A stretch of DNA of 64,000 nucleotides, from assembly GCA_963662175.1 (NCBI GenBank), contig OY759216.1, positions 39,511,087 to 39,575,086 of the forward strand. The letters run 5' to 3'. Numbering within the stretch: the stretch's first letter is position 1; every line of letters begins with the position of its first letter. This document shows positions 44,501 to 55,555 of this stretch, piece after piece. This stretch comes from Aradus depressus. Lineage: Eukaryota > Arthropoda > Insecta > Hemiptera > Aradidae. The notes under the pieces are model-generated. The model had not been told where the DNA came from. It saw only the letters and a program-made list of their open reading frames with translations, and did no database searches. The translations under genes and the position numbers were made by a program.

Positions 44501-45359
44501 AGTTAAGTGGCCATTTTCCTGTCCTAACAAAGTTGGCTGGAAGTGGCCACTCCTCTCGTTCTACCAAGACTGACTACAATACATATTCTACCCCCTGTTT
44601 TACTTCAATAGTTACACGGGAAGTTATTTAACCAGTAAGAAATTTGATGTTGCGTTTTCAGCAGAATTCCATGTTCTCCGACTCCTAATGTACACCAAGC
44701 AAAAAATTTAAGTTTTCACTCTCGCTTTAAAATCAATCTAATAAAATGCTCAGAATCAATATATCCAATTTTACTTAGAAACATTTTAATTCTCATATAA
44801 AATTTCGTGTCATATTTATTATTGGTTATGAGTTTTTGTGTTGAGCCTTCCTCTTTTTATCCCCCTTCCATTTGGTCGATTCGGCTGAAAATTAGTGGTT
44901 TTCGTCCTTCTGCATTCTTCCCTTCTTTACGGAAGGATATGATTATGATAGATTTGTTCTTCTGTGACAAAAAGAATAAGATGTTGCTTGTACTTTTAAG
45001 TGTGCCGACAATACAGGTTCTCCGGTTTTGTGAAATGAGCCTTCACATACACAAATCACATATATAATACATAATATGTATTATGATGTCATAATATGAC
45101 AGCAGACTTCACCATTAAATTTTTTTTTAAATTATTTCAATTGTTTAGGGGTCTTGGGAATAAAAAAATAAATTTCCTATCATTACATTCATTCTATTGA
45201 ATCTATTATATCGTGTTCACAAGCACACAGATAGATATGTTTTTTTTTGTTTTTTTTCATTTTTGGAATCTTCTGTACTTCGTATATTATTACACTCTAT
45301 ATATGGGGAAATAATATTTCCTATGTGTGTGTGAGTTTGTGTACACGATATAAATGAAT
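44501..45359 (+). repeat. Rep-A copies, weak
   Basis: 44690-45290 holds forward Rep-A words ('tttcactctcgctttaaaat', 'ccatttggtcgattcggctg', 'tatatcgtgttcacaagcac'). The middle part 44930-45170 is unassigned. Confidence 0.55.
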
Positions 45360-46190
45360 GTATCGAAAAGGCTTTTTGCTCTGATGAGCGGGATTCGAAT
45401 CTTGATCTCATTAGGCTGACACTCTGAGCTTCCCCTGTTTTGTAGTCTCCCTTTGCACCAAGTTCTGATGTAAACTCCCACGATGATATTTTAAAATATT
45501 TTTAAAACGTTGCCTCATTAATTGCACCTTACAGTTTTTTTCCCAGTAATTTTGTGAAATGTTTCCAATAAACTCTGATTCCTGGCATAATTATTTATTC
45601 TATTACTTTCTTATACCTTTAGAATAAGGAAGTATTGTAATCGTGCAAAAATCCGAGTTCGAAATTTCAACGTATTTTCACAATTCAAGGTCCCATGCAT
45701 AACGCTTTGACCATTTTCGCTATGTGTCTGAGTATGTGATTGAAAAGTTGTGAGCGCTCTACTGCAAAAACGATTGTAGCTATGAACTTGAAATTTGGAA
45801 TTGAGAAGTCACATGTGCTACCTTAAATTTGATTAGATTTTGGGCGAAATCGAACGAAAATTGAGACCAGTTTATTTCTGGGCCTAAGAACATTTTACTC
45901 GATACTGCTTATTTTTATGACCTAATCAAAAATCTTTACAAATAAACGTTGTAGAGAAAACTAAAATACATATTTTATATGAAATATGATTTTTTACTGG
46001 TTGTCCGGTTTTTGAGATACATGATGAAAACCGTTCTGAAATGTAATTTTGAAACACATACCTTTAGACGTTTTCTTGATTTAGCCGTAAACGGTTATTC
46101 CTATCGAAACATTGGTTCTAGCATAAATGATCCTTATTAAATATTCATTGTCAAAAGGTTCTCAGATTTGAGATAGGATGAGTACGATCA
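45360..46190 (-). repeat. Rep-B plus tRNA-like segment, reverse copy
   Basis: Mirror of 31780-32750. From the left: box B remnant 'cgggattcgaatcttgatct', 'actctgagcttcccctgttt', 'ccctttgcaccaagttctga', 'ttggaatcagag'-like segment, hairpin 'actttcttatacctttagaa', then forward Rep-B. The box B here has lost bases relative to the other copy. Confidence 0.78.
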
Positions 46191-46732
46191 AAGTTGTAGC
46201 GCCTCAAAGAATTAAAAAAAAAAAATTGAGGATGAATGTTAACTTGTTTCCATCAAAATAAATGGCATGGTTTTTAGCCAAGTGGATAATAAATTGTCAG
46301 AAGAATTGGCCCAGTGAAAGATTGGCCTTCAGTCTGAGGGAAGCTAAATAAATTGGGCCAACCATTCTCGAGGTTCCTGTTGAATTGAGGTTGCTCTAAT
46401 TAAAGAATCCATAGAACAGACCTCTAAGGACTACCAAGGGCTCCAAAAAAAAAATAAAAAGTATTACCTTTTACACTTCCTCGAGTTTCAATTACATTAT
46501 CTCAAACAGAAAGTCTACACCCGGTTCTCTGAGGAGGCGAAGAAGAGGGGTCATTAGATGGAGGAAAGCCAGGTTTTCTGGAAGAAAGTGTACCCCATAA
46601 CTGATGTAGGATAACCTCCACGGGCCGCAGACCTTGTACTCCCCCGGTGGAGTATGAGCTAAGTACCTTAAGTAGCATCACGTAACAGCTCAAACAAATT
46701 GAAAAAAAAAAAAAAAAAAAAACTTCCTTATA
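46191..46732. other. No gene; A21 tract
   Basis: Unassigned DNA ending in an A-rich tract (46702-46721) next to the pogo-like insertion. Confidence 0.4.
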
Positions 46733-46879
46733 CAGTGAAACCTCTCTACAACGGACACGGAAGGAGGACGTATTTTTGTTCGTAATAGAGGGGTTTTAAA
46801 CACAATTTTGTGTCTAGTTTTGAAGCGGGCCATCCATCCGTTGGAATGAAAACTGACATTATTGCAGAGTTACTGTGAA

Positions 46880-46894
46880 ATAATTCAAATGAAC

Positions 46895-46929
<35 letters not shown>

Positions 46930-47630
46930 CATAATATATATACATACATGGGAGACTCAGTCTTATCTCTTATGCTTTCGGCTGAGGATGGTAGAAATAC
47001 CAAAAGGACCAGGGCCCTCACATGCCCGTTGCTACCGTTGCTACGGCAACGGGGCCCGTGGGCCAAGGGGCCCGCAAGGACGGGGAAAAAAATTAAAAAG
47101 TAGAACAGTAATGTTCATCAATGACTCAAGAACGTCTTAATTCACTTGGAGTGTTAGCAATCGAACACCGTCTTGCATCAAGCCTTGACTTCAGTGATGT
47201 AATTGTCAAATTCTCAATGATCAAAGCCAGAAAAATGTAGCATTCATTCATATGGTTTATAATGTAACCACCAATTTCCTACGACAGTTATTATTTTGTC
47301 TGTCTGAATATTAAAATTAAGCAAACAAAAATATTTAAGAATTCATTTGTTCAATTATGTATTTACCAGTATTTAAAATAAATTTACGATGACAATCTAA
47401 ACACTTAAAACTAGTTTAAGTGTGTGTTTGATGAAAAATAATTGTAATAAAGGTTAAAAAATGTATATTGTAAAAAAAGGCCAACATTTCTTTTTTTTGT
47501 AGTAAGAGGGGGGCCCATCATGACTTTTAGCAACGGGGCCCAGGGAATAATGTGGGGGACCTGAAAAGTACTCCCATGTATATATATTATGTGAAATTAG
47601 ACAATACCAAAAATAAACTAGTTTTATTTC
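46880..47630 (+). mobile_element. PLE AGUACU-class ends with inner hAT-like sequence
   Basis: Outer parts match the AGUACU-class PLE: 'catgggagactcag' (left, inverted) and 'gtactcccatgtatatatat', 'gtgaaattagacaatacc' (right). The hammerhead is cut in two: CTGAGGA and stem II at 46982-47001, GAAAAGTACTCCC at 47573-47585. Between them 'ccagggccctcaca', 'gcaacggggcccgtgggcca' and 'gcaacggggcccaggga' suggest a hAT-like insert; flanks ACCAAAAG and CTGAAAAG are an imperfect 8-bp duplication. Confidence 0.6.
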
Positions 47631-47654
47631 ATTCAAGTTCATCCGTTGGAAGCT

Positions 47655-47812
47655 TTGAAGTTCTCTACTTTTATTTGTTGAACAATCTCTTGAGTTTTTC
47701 CAATTTGAAATTTTTCGGCTAAAGCCCGAACCGAACCGCCTTTATAATGAAATTGAATAAGTTCCAATTTTTCCTTTAAAGGAAGGAAGCTCCGTTTTTC
47801 CGGGTGAGACAT
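47655..47812 (-). pseudogene. Pogo-like transposase, N-terminal HTH fragment
   Basis: The minus frame reads 'KRSFLPLKEKLELIQFHY', then 'GGSVRALAEKFQIGKTQ', then a helix ending 'QIKVENF'. This is the CENP-B N-terminal / Psq-type DNA-binding helix-turn-helix found at the start of pogo and Tigger transposases, where it binds the terminal repeats. The second HTH and the DDE catalytic domain are missing. I take the Met before SHPEKRS as the native start; the frame extends 11 codons further upstream. Confidence 0.82.
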
Positions 47813-48041
47813 TTCGACGAAAAAGATGATAAAGCAATAAGTCAAAAGAAAAAAAGAAGGTTTGAAAGAATGAAACCAAAAGGGAATGTTTGAGAGGGGA
47901 GAGGAAGGGAACTACCGTGAAAAAAGGAAGCAGATGGAAAACGGGAGGAAGGTTGGCGGTATTTCTGTTGTTTCTTAGTAGGAAAATATGCACATACCAT
48001 ACTATTCCTACCTTCCTAAAACTAATTTATGTTTATTATAA

Positions 48042-48280
48042 AAACTTCTTTATTTAAATAAGTATTCTTACACTAAGGAAATCAAACGTTGCTCAATGTG
48101 TAATAACAAACAAGATGAAGATGTGTTTCACTTTATTGCCATATGCCCCATCTTAAAAGAATTTAGTTTTATTTATTTTAGTAAAGCAGAGTTAACCATG
48201 AGTATTGTCTGTCAATATTATTACTATTAATGTTCATCTGTAAAAATAAAGACTTTATTATTATTATATTATAAAAAAAC
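48042..48280 (+). pseudogene. LINE 3' end with CCHC-type C terminus
   Basis: Frame 48042-48230 contains 'KEIKRCSMCNNKQDEDVFHF' followed by 'IAICPILKEF': Cys-x2-Cys-x8/9-His-x4-Cys, the zinc-knuckle-like ending seen at the C terminus of many LINE reverse transcriptases. It is followed by 'aaaataaagactttattatt', a poly-A-signal-like tail. 5' truncated. Clade not decided (R1/I/RTE-like all use such motifs). Confidence 0.7.
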
Positions 48281-48502
48281 AACGATAATTTTTTTCTATG
48301 TACTAATGATTGTGTTCGTTCTCGAGGGGTGATTTCCTCTGTTGGGGACTGACGGTAGTGTCCGCGCTCGGTATGAAGTGGTTCCGTTAAAGAGGGGTTA
48401 AAATGCATTCAAATCATATCTATTTTGCCGGGGCTGTACCAAAGTTGTCCGTTAAGAGGGGTGTCCGCTCTAGAGGGGTGTGCGTTAAGAGAGGTTTCAC
48501 TG

Positions 48503-49154
48503 CACTATTGTTGTATGAAAGTAACAAAACAACCATCAATAAATTATCTGAATAAATCTAAAAAAATGAACTCAATAAATCGATGAACAATTGTAAATTC
48601 GATTATCTCGGACCATTCTAGATCAACAATGAATAAATGTAATGACCTACCTGACAAACATAAATGAAACAGTTCGTAAAAATATTATATATTCTCACTG
48701 GCTAGAGAATATAATACGACAGACCCTTTATCTGTTTGCCTTTTAAAGCCTTCATAAACACTTAACAAGTACTAAAGTTTCATAAAGCCCTTAATTCAGA
48801 CACTGCTTTAAATGACAGACACAAAGTCATTTATCACTAGAATTCTACAGTTTCACTTCTCGTGACATTTTAATCTTCAGACATTTCTCTTAATTAACAT
48901 TTAAAGAAAACCATCTCCTTCTTAATAGCATTTTAATACACAAATAATGAAGGGATCATAAATCTTCTTTTTGAAGAACTCAAATGACAGAAGCAAGTAA
49001 GAAGACGTAATGGATAAATATAATTTATATATTTCATCAGATCAAATTAACTGACCATTCAAAAATGTTAAGGACATTAAAATGTTGTAATTTAGGTCAA
49101 AACATCACCAGTGTTTGGCTTTGAGGTCAATTTGACAAATAGATATCTGGAGGC
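48503..49154. other. No feature seen
   Basis: AT-rich, unassigned. Confidence 0.4.
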
Positions 49155-49388
49155 ATGGAGAATCACCGGCAATGTACTTCCTCAGCACGAAACTAAATGT
49201 TTGCGCTCCCTCTGAAGTCAATCTGCCGACTTGGTTGAGAAAAGGTAAGAGTCGTGTACTCAGGGTCTTCTCAATCCTCTACGATATTTCGTGTTGATAC
49301 ATTCATTATATCGACCATTATTTATAGTAATATTTATTTCTCTTAAACATAACACGGTAATAGGATGCGTCATAAAAATGTATACATG
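49155..49388 (+). repeat. Rep-A 5' part
   Basis: 'gagaatcaccggcaatgtac', 'gctccctctgaagtcaatct', 'cgtgttgatacattcattat'. Ends around 49325, followed by short unassigned DNA. Confidence 0.72.
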
Positions 49389-49398
49389 AAGATAACTT

Positions 49399-49743
49399 GG
49401 TTAGGTTTTATGACTCATGCCCAGGCTTTAACTACGAGGTCATATCACCTACTACCAGAGCGCTCTTTCGTCACTCTGGTGGACATGAGCCTGACTCTAC
49501 TGTGGGAGTCCTAAATTTTGCCTACCCTAAATTTTTATTCATCTAGGGCAGGGTTCTTTAACGAGTACCTGATACCATACAGGCTCGGGACCATCGCTTA
49601 ACGTCCCATCCGAAGGACGGCGTGCTTAAGTTTATTTTACCTCCCAGATAAAATAAACTAAGGGCCTCGGTCGGGTTTCGAACCCACGTTCTTGAGCTCA
49701 GAAGACAAGCACGCATACCACTGAGCTACCGGCGCCCTCTATC
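49399..49743 (-). mobile_element. Sine-T, full length
   Basis: Tail 'ggttaggttttatgactcat', body, box B rc 'ggtttcgaaccc', head 'ccactgagctaccggcgccc'. Target duplication aagataactt at 49389-49398 and 49744-49753. Confidence 0.94.
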
Positions 49744-49822
49744 AAGATAACTTAAAAATTGATATATAATTAGTAACAACAAACAACAATTAGGATACAC
49801 ATGTAATTAATAGGCGTGAAAA

Positions 49823-50174
49823 TAGGCGTCTTGACATCTTCGAGAGGAGAATACTCCACAGGATGTTCGGCCCCACCCAGGAGGAGGGCGTCTGGCACAT
49901 CCGATACAACCAGGAGTTGTACGCACTCTATACAGAGCCAAAATTGCCGCACTGGATTAGAGTTGCCAGACTCCGTTGGGCTGGACACGTAAGACGGATG
50001 GACAAAGACTATATACCCAGGAAACTCGTGAATGTGACACCGGGGGGTAGGAGAAGAGTGGGACGACCCAGAAGAAGATGGCTGAAGACAGTGTATAGAG
50101 ACTGGTGCGGTGGGCTGGTGGAGACTGGCCCAGGACAGAGCTGCATGGGGACATGCAACCTTGAAACAATTTAA
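49823..50174 (+). pseudogene. LINE reverse transcriptase, C-terminal fragment
   Basis: Starts 'RRLDIFERRILHRMFGP', then 'VWHIRYNQELYALY', 'VARLRWAGHVRRMDKDYIP', 'GGRRRVGRPRRRWLKTVYRD'. Same C-terminal architecture as the fragment at 41.5-41.95 kb but a distinct family (GPTQEEG in place of GPVKDRE). The frame is open to 50174, so the fragment is fairly young, but palm and endonuclease are missing. Confidence 0.86.
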
Positions 50175-50975
50175 AAACAAGAAAGGTTCAAATCAAATGC
50201 AATGCAATTTAAATGAAAGGTTCATTTAAGGTTCAAAAATGTTATTGAAATGATTTGTTATATTTCTTGACACTTTCGCTATCTCGCAACTGAGACGTTG
50301 TCACGCTCATTTCGCCACGCATCGGAGTTGCACGCACCCGGTTTTCTTTTTATATTAAACTCAAATTTTCTGCAATATATATAAGAATTCTACTCCACAA
50401 AACTTCCCCTGTACAAACTGGAGTAGTGAAAATAGAAAATAGTGTTTTTTTGAATCAGAATATGTTACTAAAATTTCATGACCAAATCATTTCAATTCGA
50501 AAGCATTTTGTCTTAACATGATTTAAAATAGTTGATTATCCAATTTTCGGTATTTGAATAGTTTTGTGTGTGGAATACGTGCTCATTTCTCTCATATTAT
50601 GAGATTAAGTAGTTTTTGATCGATAATATAAATTTAAATAGGATCATAGCAACGTGACAGGACCAACTTTGTCATTTGCGTGTCGAGATGCTAAGTGGCA
50701 GAGTTGAAGTTTCAAGGCCCTTTAAAATATCCTGTGTTTACTCCTTTTTCCGATAAGACCCTTTGACAGAGGCTAAACTCATGGTCAGTCACAGATGTTC
50801 TACAAATTTCTGTAATATTCATGAGATTCCTTAAAGACTCAAGTTGCTGTTCCCCATTTCTTGTAAGCAACAGATGCAATAAAAAAAATTTAAACGTCAA
50901 CTAAAAATGATACTTAACATTTTCTGCAGAGATGTTGCGAAAAAAATAAAAAAATATTTATCGAAAAACGAACTG
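50175..50975. other. No feature seen
   Basis: Unassigned. The LINE 3' end probably lies in the first 60 bases ('aatttaaaaacaagaaaggt'). Confidence 0.4.
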
Positions 50976-51180
50976 TTTTTTTTTTTTTTTTTTTTTTTTT
51001 TTTATTATTTCACAAAATATACATAATATATGGGAGTGTTTTCGGTATTGCTTAGTATTTTCAAGACGTAGCTGAAGATGGTAGGGATAGCGAAAGTACT
51101 TCCATATATTATATATTTTTTATGAAATAGACAATATTTTTGAAAAACATAGGTTTTTCTTTATTTTTAAACTAAAAATG
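50976..51180. mobile_element. Inverted pair of PLE ends, AGUACU class
   Basis: T28 (50976-51003), then 'tattatttcacaaaatatac' and 'tgggagtgttttcggtatt' (minus, 3' half of a hammerhead), then a forward end with full core and 'tatgaaatagacaatatttt'. Confidence 0.75.
51068..51107 (+). ncRNA. Hammerhead motif, AGUACU class, weakened stem II
   Basis: CTGAAGA (51072-51078), an extra T, GGTA-GGGA-TAGC (one G-G mismatch), GAAA (51092-51095), GTAC, UU with predicted cleavage after T51101, then CCA. Core residues intact but stem II is damaged and the stem I partner is UAG. Confidence 0.58.
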
Positions 51181-52607
51181 TTTATGTTAGATGAAATCCT
51201 CTATTTAGAAACATTTTTTTCTCTTTGGTAAAAAAAATAAATAAAATAACCTTGATAAAAAAAGTCGCGTTTCATGTTTTCTTATTTTCCTGGGAGAGTA
51301 TCCTCCTATAAGGTCTATAGAAATTACAATTCGTTTAAGAAATATTTTTGTTACTAATGACATTATTTTTTATAAATTATTTACTTTATCTATTTTTTTT
51401 CTATTAGTTGGATATTTTTTGTATGCATATTACTTTTTTCTACCATATTTTGTGACTTAAGAAAGGGACGTAAGAACGACCTGAAATATCGTCATGAAAA
51501 TCGTAATACTTTTCGAAGAATTATGAAAAATATTTATTATAATTTAAATGATAAATAGAAGTTGTATCTCCCTTATTTATTAGAATTATTATGTTTATAA
51601 TCAAGTATTTTCTATTATTTATTTATTTTATTGTTAACTAGTATTGTTATTATTATTGATATGTGTGTAATAACTATTTGTATATCTAATTCATATACAT
51701 CTTACTTAATGTATACATTTTTAACGGGAATAAATATTATTATTTTTATCATTATTAGAATATCATCTTGAGAGAAAAGTTATGTATTCAAGAAAAAAAA
51801 AATCATATTTGGATTTTTGTATTACTATTATTATTATAGTTTATTTTAGTATTTTAGGATGTTAAGATCAAACTGAGACAATTTCGGAAAATTTATATAT
51901 TAAATGTATGTGTTTGTCTATCGCTCCTCATATTTCCTGAGCAGATTATTCAATTACAACATTTTGTACGCTATACTTCGGTGCATACATCTGGTGGACA
52001 AGTGATTTTGAAGCACAATGCACAACATTTTATGCTGAAGTGATTTCTATTTCTAATTGCAAGAAATGAAAATTAGAGTAGTTTTAGCGTTTGCCTTGAC
52101 AAACATTTGAAGCAAAAGGAAAACAATGAAAATTTTTAAAAACATATTTTTCTAAAAAGGACCTGAAAGAAGTTTTTTCCGAAACTATGTAACAATAAAA
52201 ATTATACATATTTACTCCATATAACTTATACTGTAGCAGCCCTCAACTTTCGAAGACAACTAATAGATGATCCGCAGAGAAACCGTTGAAGAATAATTTT
52301 TTTCTGATTTCGAAAAAGGGAATAACACGTTTGGTTATTTCAAATTTTCTCCGAATCTTTCTTCAGATGAAGACAGATTTTTACGCTAATTTGCATTGGG
52401 AACAGACGAAGGTTCCGTAGCCCAAGACAGCCAGAAATAGATTTACATAATACACTGCCCAAGGGTTTCCTACCGCCTGCCGCGTTGGTCAGATATCGTA
52501 TGCACTTTTCTCTTCAAATTATACAAATGATCCTTCAAATGTTACTAATTTAACCGATTATTCATGAGCATTTAAGACGGTTTCAATATAGCGCTTTCAT
52601 AGTATAG
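51181..52607. other. AT-rich, unassigned
   Basis: A relic similar to 2091-2131 occurs at 51466-51500 ('gggacgtaagaacgacctga', 'aatatcgtcat'). Nothing else recognised in 1.4 kb. Confidence 0.4.
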
Positions 52608-52822
52608 CTCTTACTACGTTGACGACAGACCCTGAAGATCTTTAGCTTCCTCCACAGCGGAACTGTTCGGCGCCACTGGTCCACAGTTCCATGGCAACCT
52701 TCGTTCATCTGTGCTGTGATCTGGCTCTTTGGACCTGAAAGTCCACAATGCGCCTTATGGACGCCTGAAAATGTTTCCCAGCTCCCTGTTTGACCTGATT
52801 CGCCACTCCTGAGTTTCTCTAT
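52608..52822 (-). pseudogene. RTE-like LINE 3' relic
   Basis: The minus translation gives 'QEWRIRSNRELGNIF' and, after breaks, the LINE 3' end 'gtcgtcaacgtagtaagagc', paralleling 41.4-41.75 kb. It is more degenerate, with stops and deletions. Confidence 0.75.
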
Positions 52823-52891
52823 TTTATTTTGCTAATCTCAAGAAAGCGACGAAACGGTGCGATTTACAAAGGACTCGCGATTATATTACTA

Positions 52892-53100
52892 CCCGGCCGA
52901 GACCCTTAGATTTTTTGTCTGTGAGGTGAAAAAAACCTTCGGATGGGATGTTAAACGATGATCCCGAACCTGTCCGATCATAGGTACTCGTTCAAGGCCC
53001 TTATCCTAGATGAATAAAAATTTAGGCAAAATTTAGGACTCCCATAGCAAAGTGACGGAAGAGCGCTCTGGTAGTAGGCAATATGTCATATTAACTAACT
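52892..53100 (+). mobile_element. Sine-T, head missing
   Basis: 'cggccgagacccttagattt', 'accttcggatgggatgttaa', 'taggactcccatagcaaagt', 'gagcgctctggtagtaggca'. Confidence 0.83.
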
Positions 53101-53460
53101 AAACGTGTAGAAATCCAAGATGAGTTCTTTTTCGTAGGCCGCCAAGGATTACGTGATACGTGCATGCAAAACAACCGTCTTAAATTGACATCTCAAAACC
53201 CATTTTTTAGACATCTGTTTGATTTATGAGAAAACAGTTTGTCCTATCGAAAAAATGGTTCTTACAAATAATGTTCCTTATAAAATTTGTAACTACCAAA
53301 ATGCCTTCTGATTTGAGATAGGACCGATACAAACAAAGTTATAGAGCTCCAAAGTACAATATATTTATAACGCATGGCAACAAATATAAAAAAATATCCC
53401 ACCTGGCCCTTCTCAATGGTATTCCAACTATTTCAAAGGTATAATGGGTATAAGAAAATC
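53101..53460 (+). repeat. Rep-B fragment
   Basis: 'catctgtttgatttatgaga', 'aaatggttcttacaaataat', 'gatttgagataggaccgata'. 53350-53460 is unassigned. Confidence 0.65.
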
Positions 53461-53820
53461 AGGATCTTTTCGGTTATGTGTCAGGGATTCTGAAAAATTT
53501 TCTACCGAAACCACTTTTACTCTTTGTAAATCCACTTGATGTATCCCAAGAAATAAAATGTTGACCCTCCCGTCGGTCCTTTTACTGAAACAGTCCACAT
53601 TCTCCTGATATAAGAAAAACATTTAGTTCAAATGGAAATTTTTTTAAAATCCCTGACATATAACCGAAAAGATCCGAAAATCATTATCTAAATTACGCTG
53701 TTCAATGAAACAAACATGTCAATACGTTACTTTCATATAACCAGTAATGCTAGAATGAAATCAACTTGAGAGAGGGAAGGATCTGTTAAAAAGTGGTTAA
53801 TATAGCCACAACGCATATTA
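53461..53820. mobile_element. PLE fragment inside a short inverted repeat
   Basis: 'atcttttcggttatgtgtca' (53464) and its reverse complement (53652-53677) enclose 'gatgtatcccaagaaataaa', 'ctcccgtcggtccttttact', which match the AGUACU-class PLE at 30.0 kb. A Rep-B terminus follows at 53720-53820. Confidence 0.6.
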
Positions 53821-54654
53821 TTATTTTTTTATTTTGTTTTTTATCTATTTTTATTCGTTTATTTTCATTGTTCTAATTAACAATTATTGTTTCTTTAGTC
53901 AATTGCTAGAGAGCTCTTTTTTTATTTTTTCTGTCTCAATTGGTACGTGTTTTTTTTTTTATTGTTATTATTCTACGGGGACGTATGTATCAGAATAAAG
54001 ATTATTTTTCATTTCATTTCGACTTGGTACGCTTGTACGTTTTTTTACTGGTTTATGGTGCTGCCATCTGTTACCATATGTAGCAACCAGCAACCACCGT
54101 GAAGGAGATAGTAATGTCATGAATTGCATGAAAAAGGAATAATTTATTTAAGAAAAAAATCTCCTCATTGAATCATCAGACAAACAAAAACAGAGGAGGG
54201 GCTCGACTCAGATGATCAGAAAACATGAAATTCCGTTGAAAATTCAACATCGAATTACATAACTTGTACTGTACTTAGTTTAGCTATGGAAGTAAAACAG
54301 TTTGAATTATCTGTTAAAAGCTCATTACAATAACAGTTAAGGAGAACTTCATTGATTAATTTGTCATGTTGTCAGTAAACATCATACATAATACATTCTT
54401 TTTTAATTTTTTTTTTTTTGTCAATTAAACTTCTAATGACTGATATTTTTAATGATATGATAAAAGCTTAGAGCCTATAGGGTAAAACCACCATAAAATC
54501 ATGTAAGCTATTTTTTTTCTTCTTATTTTTTTTTTTTGCCATGTCTGATTTGTGTGTCGTTTTTTATAATACACGCATTAGTGTACCTAATAAAGACCTG
54601 TGAACAAGTGACCACCCGGCGCAGGGTGGGACAAGAATGAAAAAAAATATATAT
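53821..54654. other. AT-rich; small Rep-A scrap
   Basis: 54180-54270 has Rep-A words ('aaacatgaaattccgttgaa', 'attcaacatcgaattacat'). Otherwise unassigned. Confidence 0.45.
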
Positions 54655-54952
54655 TACTTTCTTATACCTTTTAGTATAAGGAAGTACAGTAGACTCTCCC
54701 TTATCCGGCGTGACGCCGGATAACGGAAATCATCAATTAATGAGAAAAAATATATCAATTAAAGCATTAAAAAAAGTGTTTTTAGGTGAGCTAAGGAATA
54801 AAACACGTATGTATTTTGTTGATAACATTTATTAAATTGACAAATATGTACATACTTAACTAGTTAAGTGTTCATTTCCCGATAAGACGATATTGTTGTG
54901 CCACGGACGGGACGGTACTTTGTTTTTCTATTCTAGGAAACATTTTCTATAA

Positions 54953-55555
54953 TTTTTTTTTTTTTTTTTCATTTATTGATAGTTTTTGTACAATGTACAT
55001 TCAATTGTGCTAAAATCAAATTAAAAAAAATATCTGGCACTTGAATGAGGCCGCTGACCAGCGTCAGTCCTCTTGATTAAGGTCGCTATAGTGCTTCCTC
55101 TTCAGACGACGTTCTGGTCTTGGAGGAGGCAGGTGGAGAGGGATGGCACGTAGCAGAGGATTTTGATGATCTTGCATGGTCCGCAGCAGACTGGCGTAGC
55201 AAATAGGCAGACATTTTTTCACCTCAGGGATCTCAAGATCATCGTGTATAGTTTTGTTACGGACAAACCAGGGCGCACTGGTGATTATTCTTAAGGCCCG
55301 ATTTTGGAGTGTCTGAATACGTTTGATTTGAGAATCCGAGGCAGAACCCCAGATAGAGCAGCCGTAAAGCCACATGGGCCTCATGAGCATCATATAGACG
55401 AGCCTCTTGAGATGGAGGGGGAGCTGAGAGTTCTTGAGGAGAGGTGTCAGCTGGTGAAGTTGATGTCTTGGCCTGTGCAGCAGCGAAGTGATGTGCTCGT
55501 TCCAGGTCAACTTGGTGTCCATGGTGAGTCCTAGGTACCGAATTGAAGAAGTCTG
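54953..55555 (-). mobile_element. 5'-truncated Jockey LINE insertion
   Basis: A 603-bp minus-strand LINE tail with its poly-A (plus-strand T run at 54953-54970) and a 9-bp target duplication tttctataa at 54944-54952 and 55556-55564. Confidence 0.9.
55064..55552 (-). pseudogene. Jockey-clade reverse transcriptase, C-terminal fragment
   Basis: Reads 'SIRYLGLTMDTKLTWNEH', 'MLMRPMWLYGCSIWGSAS', 'IQTLQNRALRIITSAPWF', 'RNKTIHDDLEIPEVKKC', 'LKRKHYSDLNQED' and then a stop. YLG..MD.KLTW, RPMW.YG..IWG.A, and the 'APWFVRN..IH.DL.IP' block are hallmarks of the Jockey clade C terminus. The frame is intact over about 160 codons, so the insertion is recent. The palm, fingers and endonuclease are missing through 5' truncation. 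Confidence 0.9.

Larger units (their letters stand above)
46733..48502. mobile_element. Pogo/Tigger-like DNA transposon with inner insertions
   Basis: Ends are CAGTGAAACCTCTCTACAAC and, reverse-complemented, CAGTGAAACCTCTCTTAACG, with more 'gaggggtgtccg' subrepeats at 48440-48490. Left flank TA, right flank CA. The inside holds a CENP-B-type transposase remnant (minus), a PLE/hAT-like nested insertion (about 46880-47630), and a LINE 3' end (48042-48280). TIRs starting CAGTGAAACC and the HTH fit the pogo branch of Tc1/mariner. Confidence 0.82.

Noticed and set aside
53461..53680. Independent TIR transposon
   Set aside because: The inverted words are short and enclose a PLE fragment; a PLE inverted pair explains them better.
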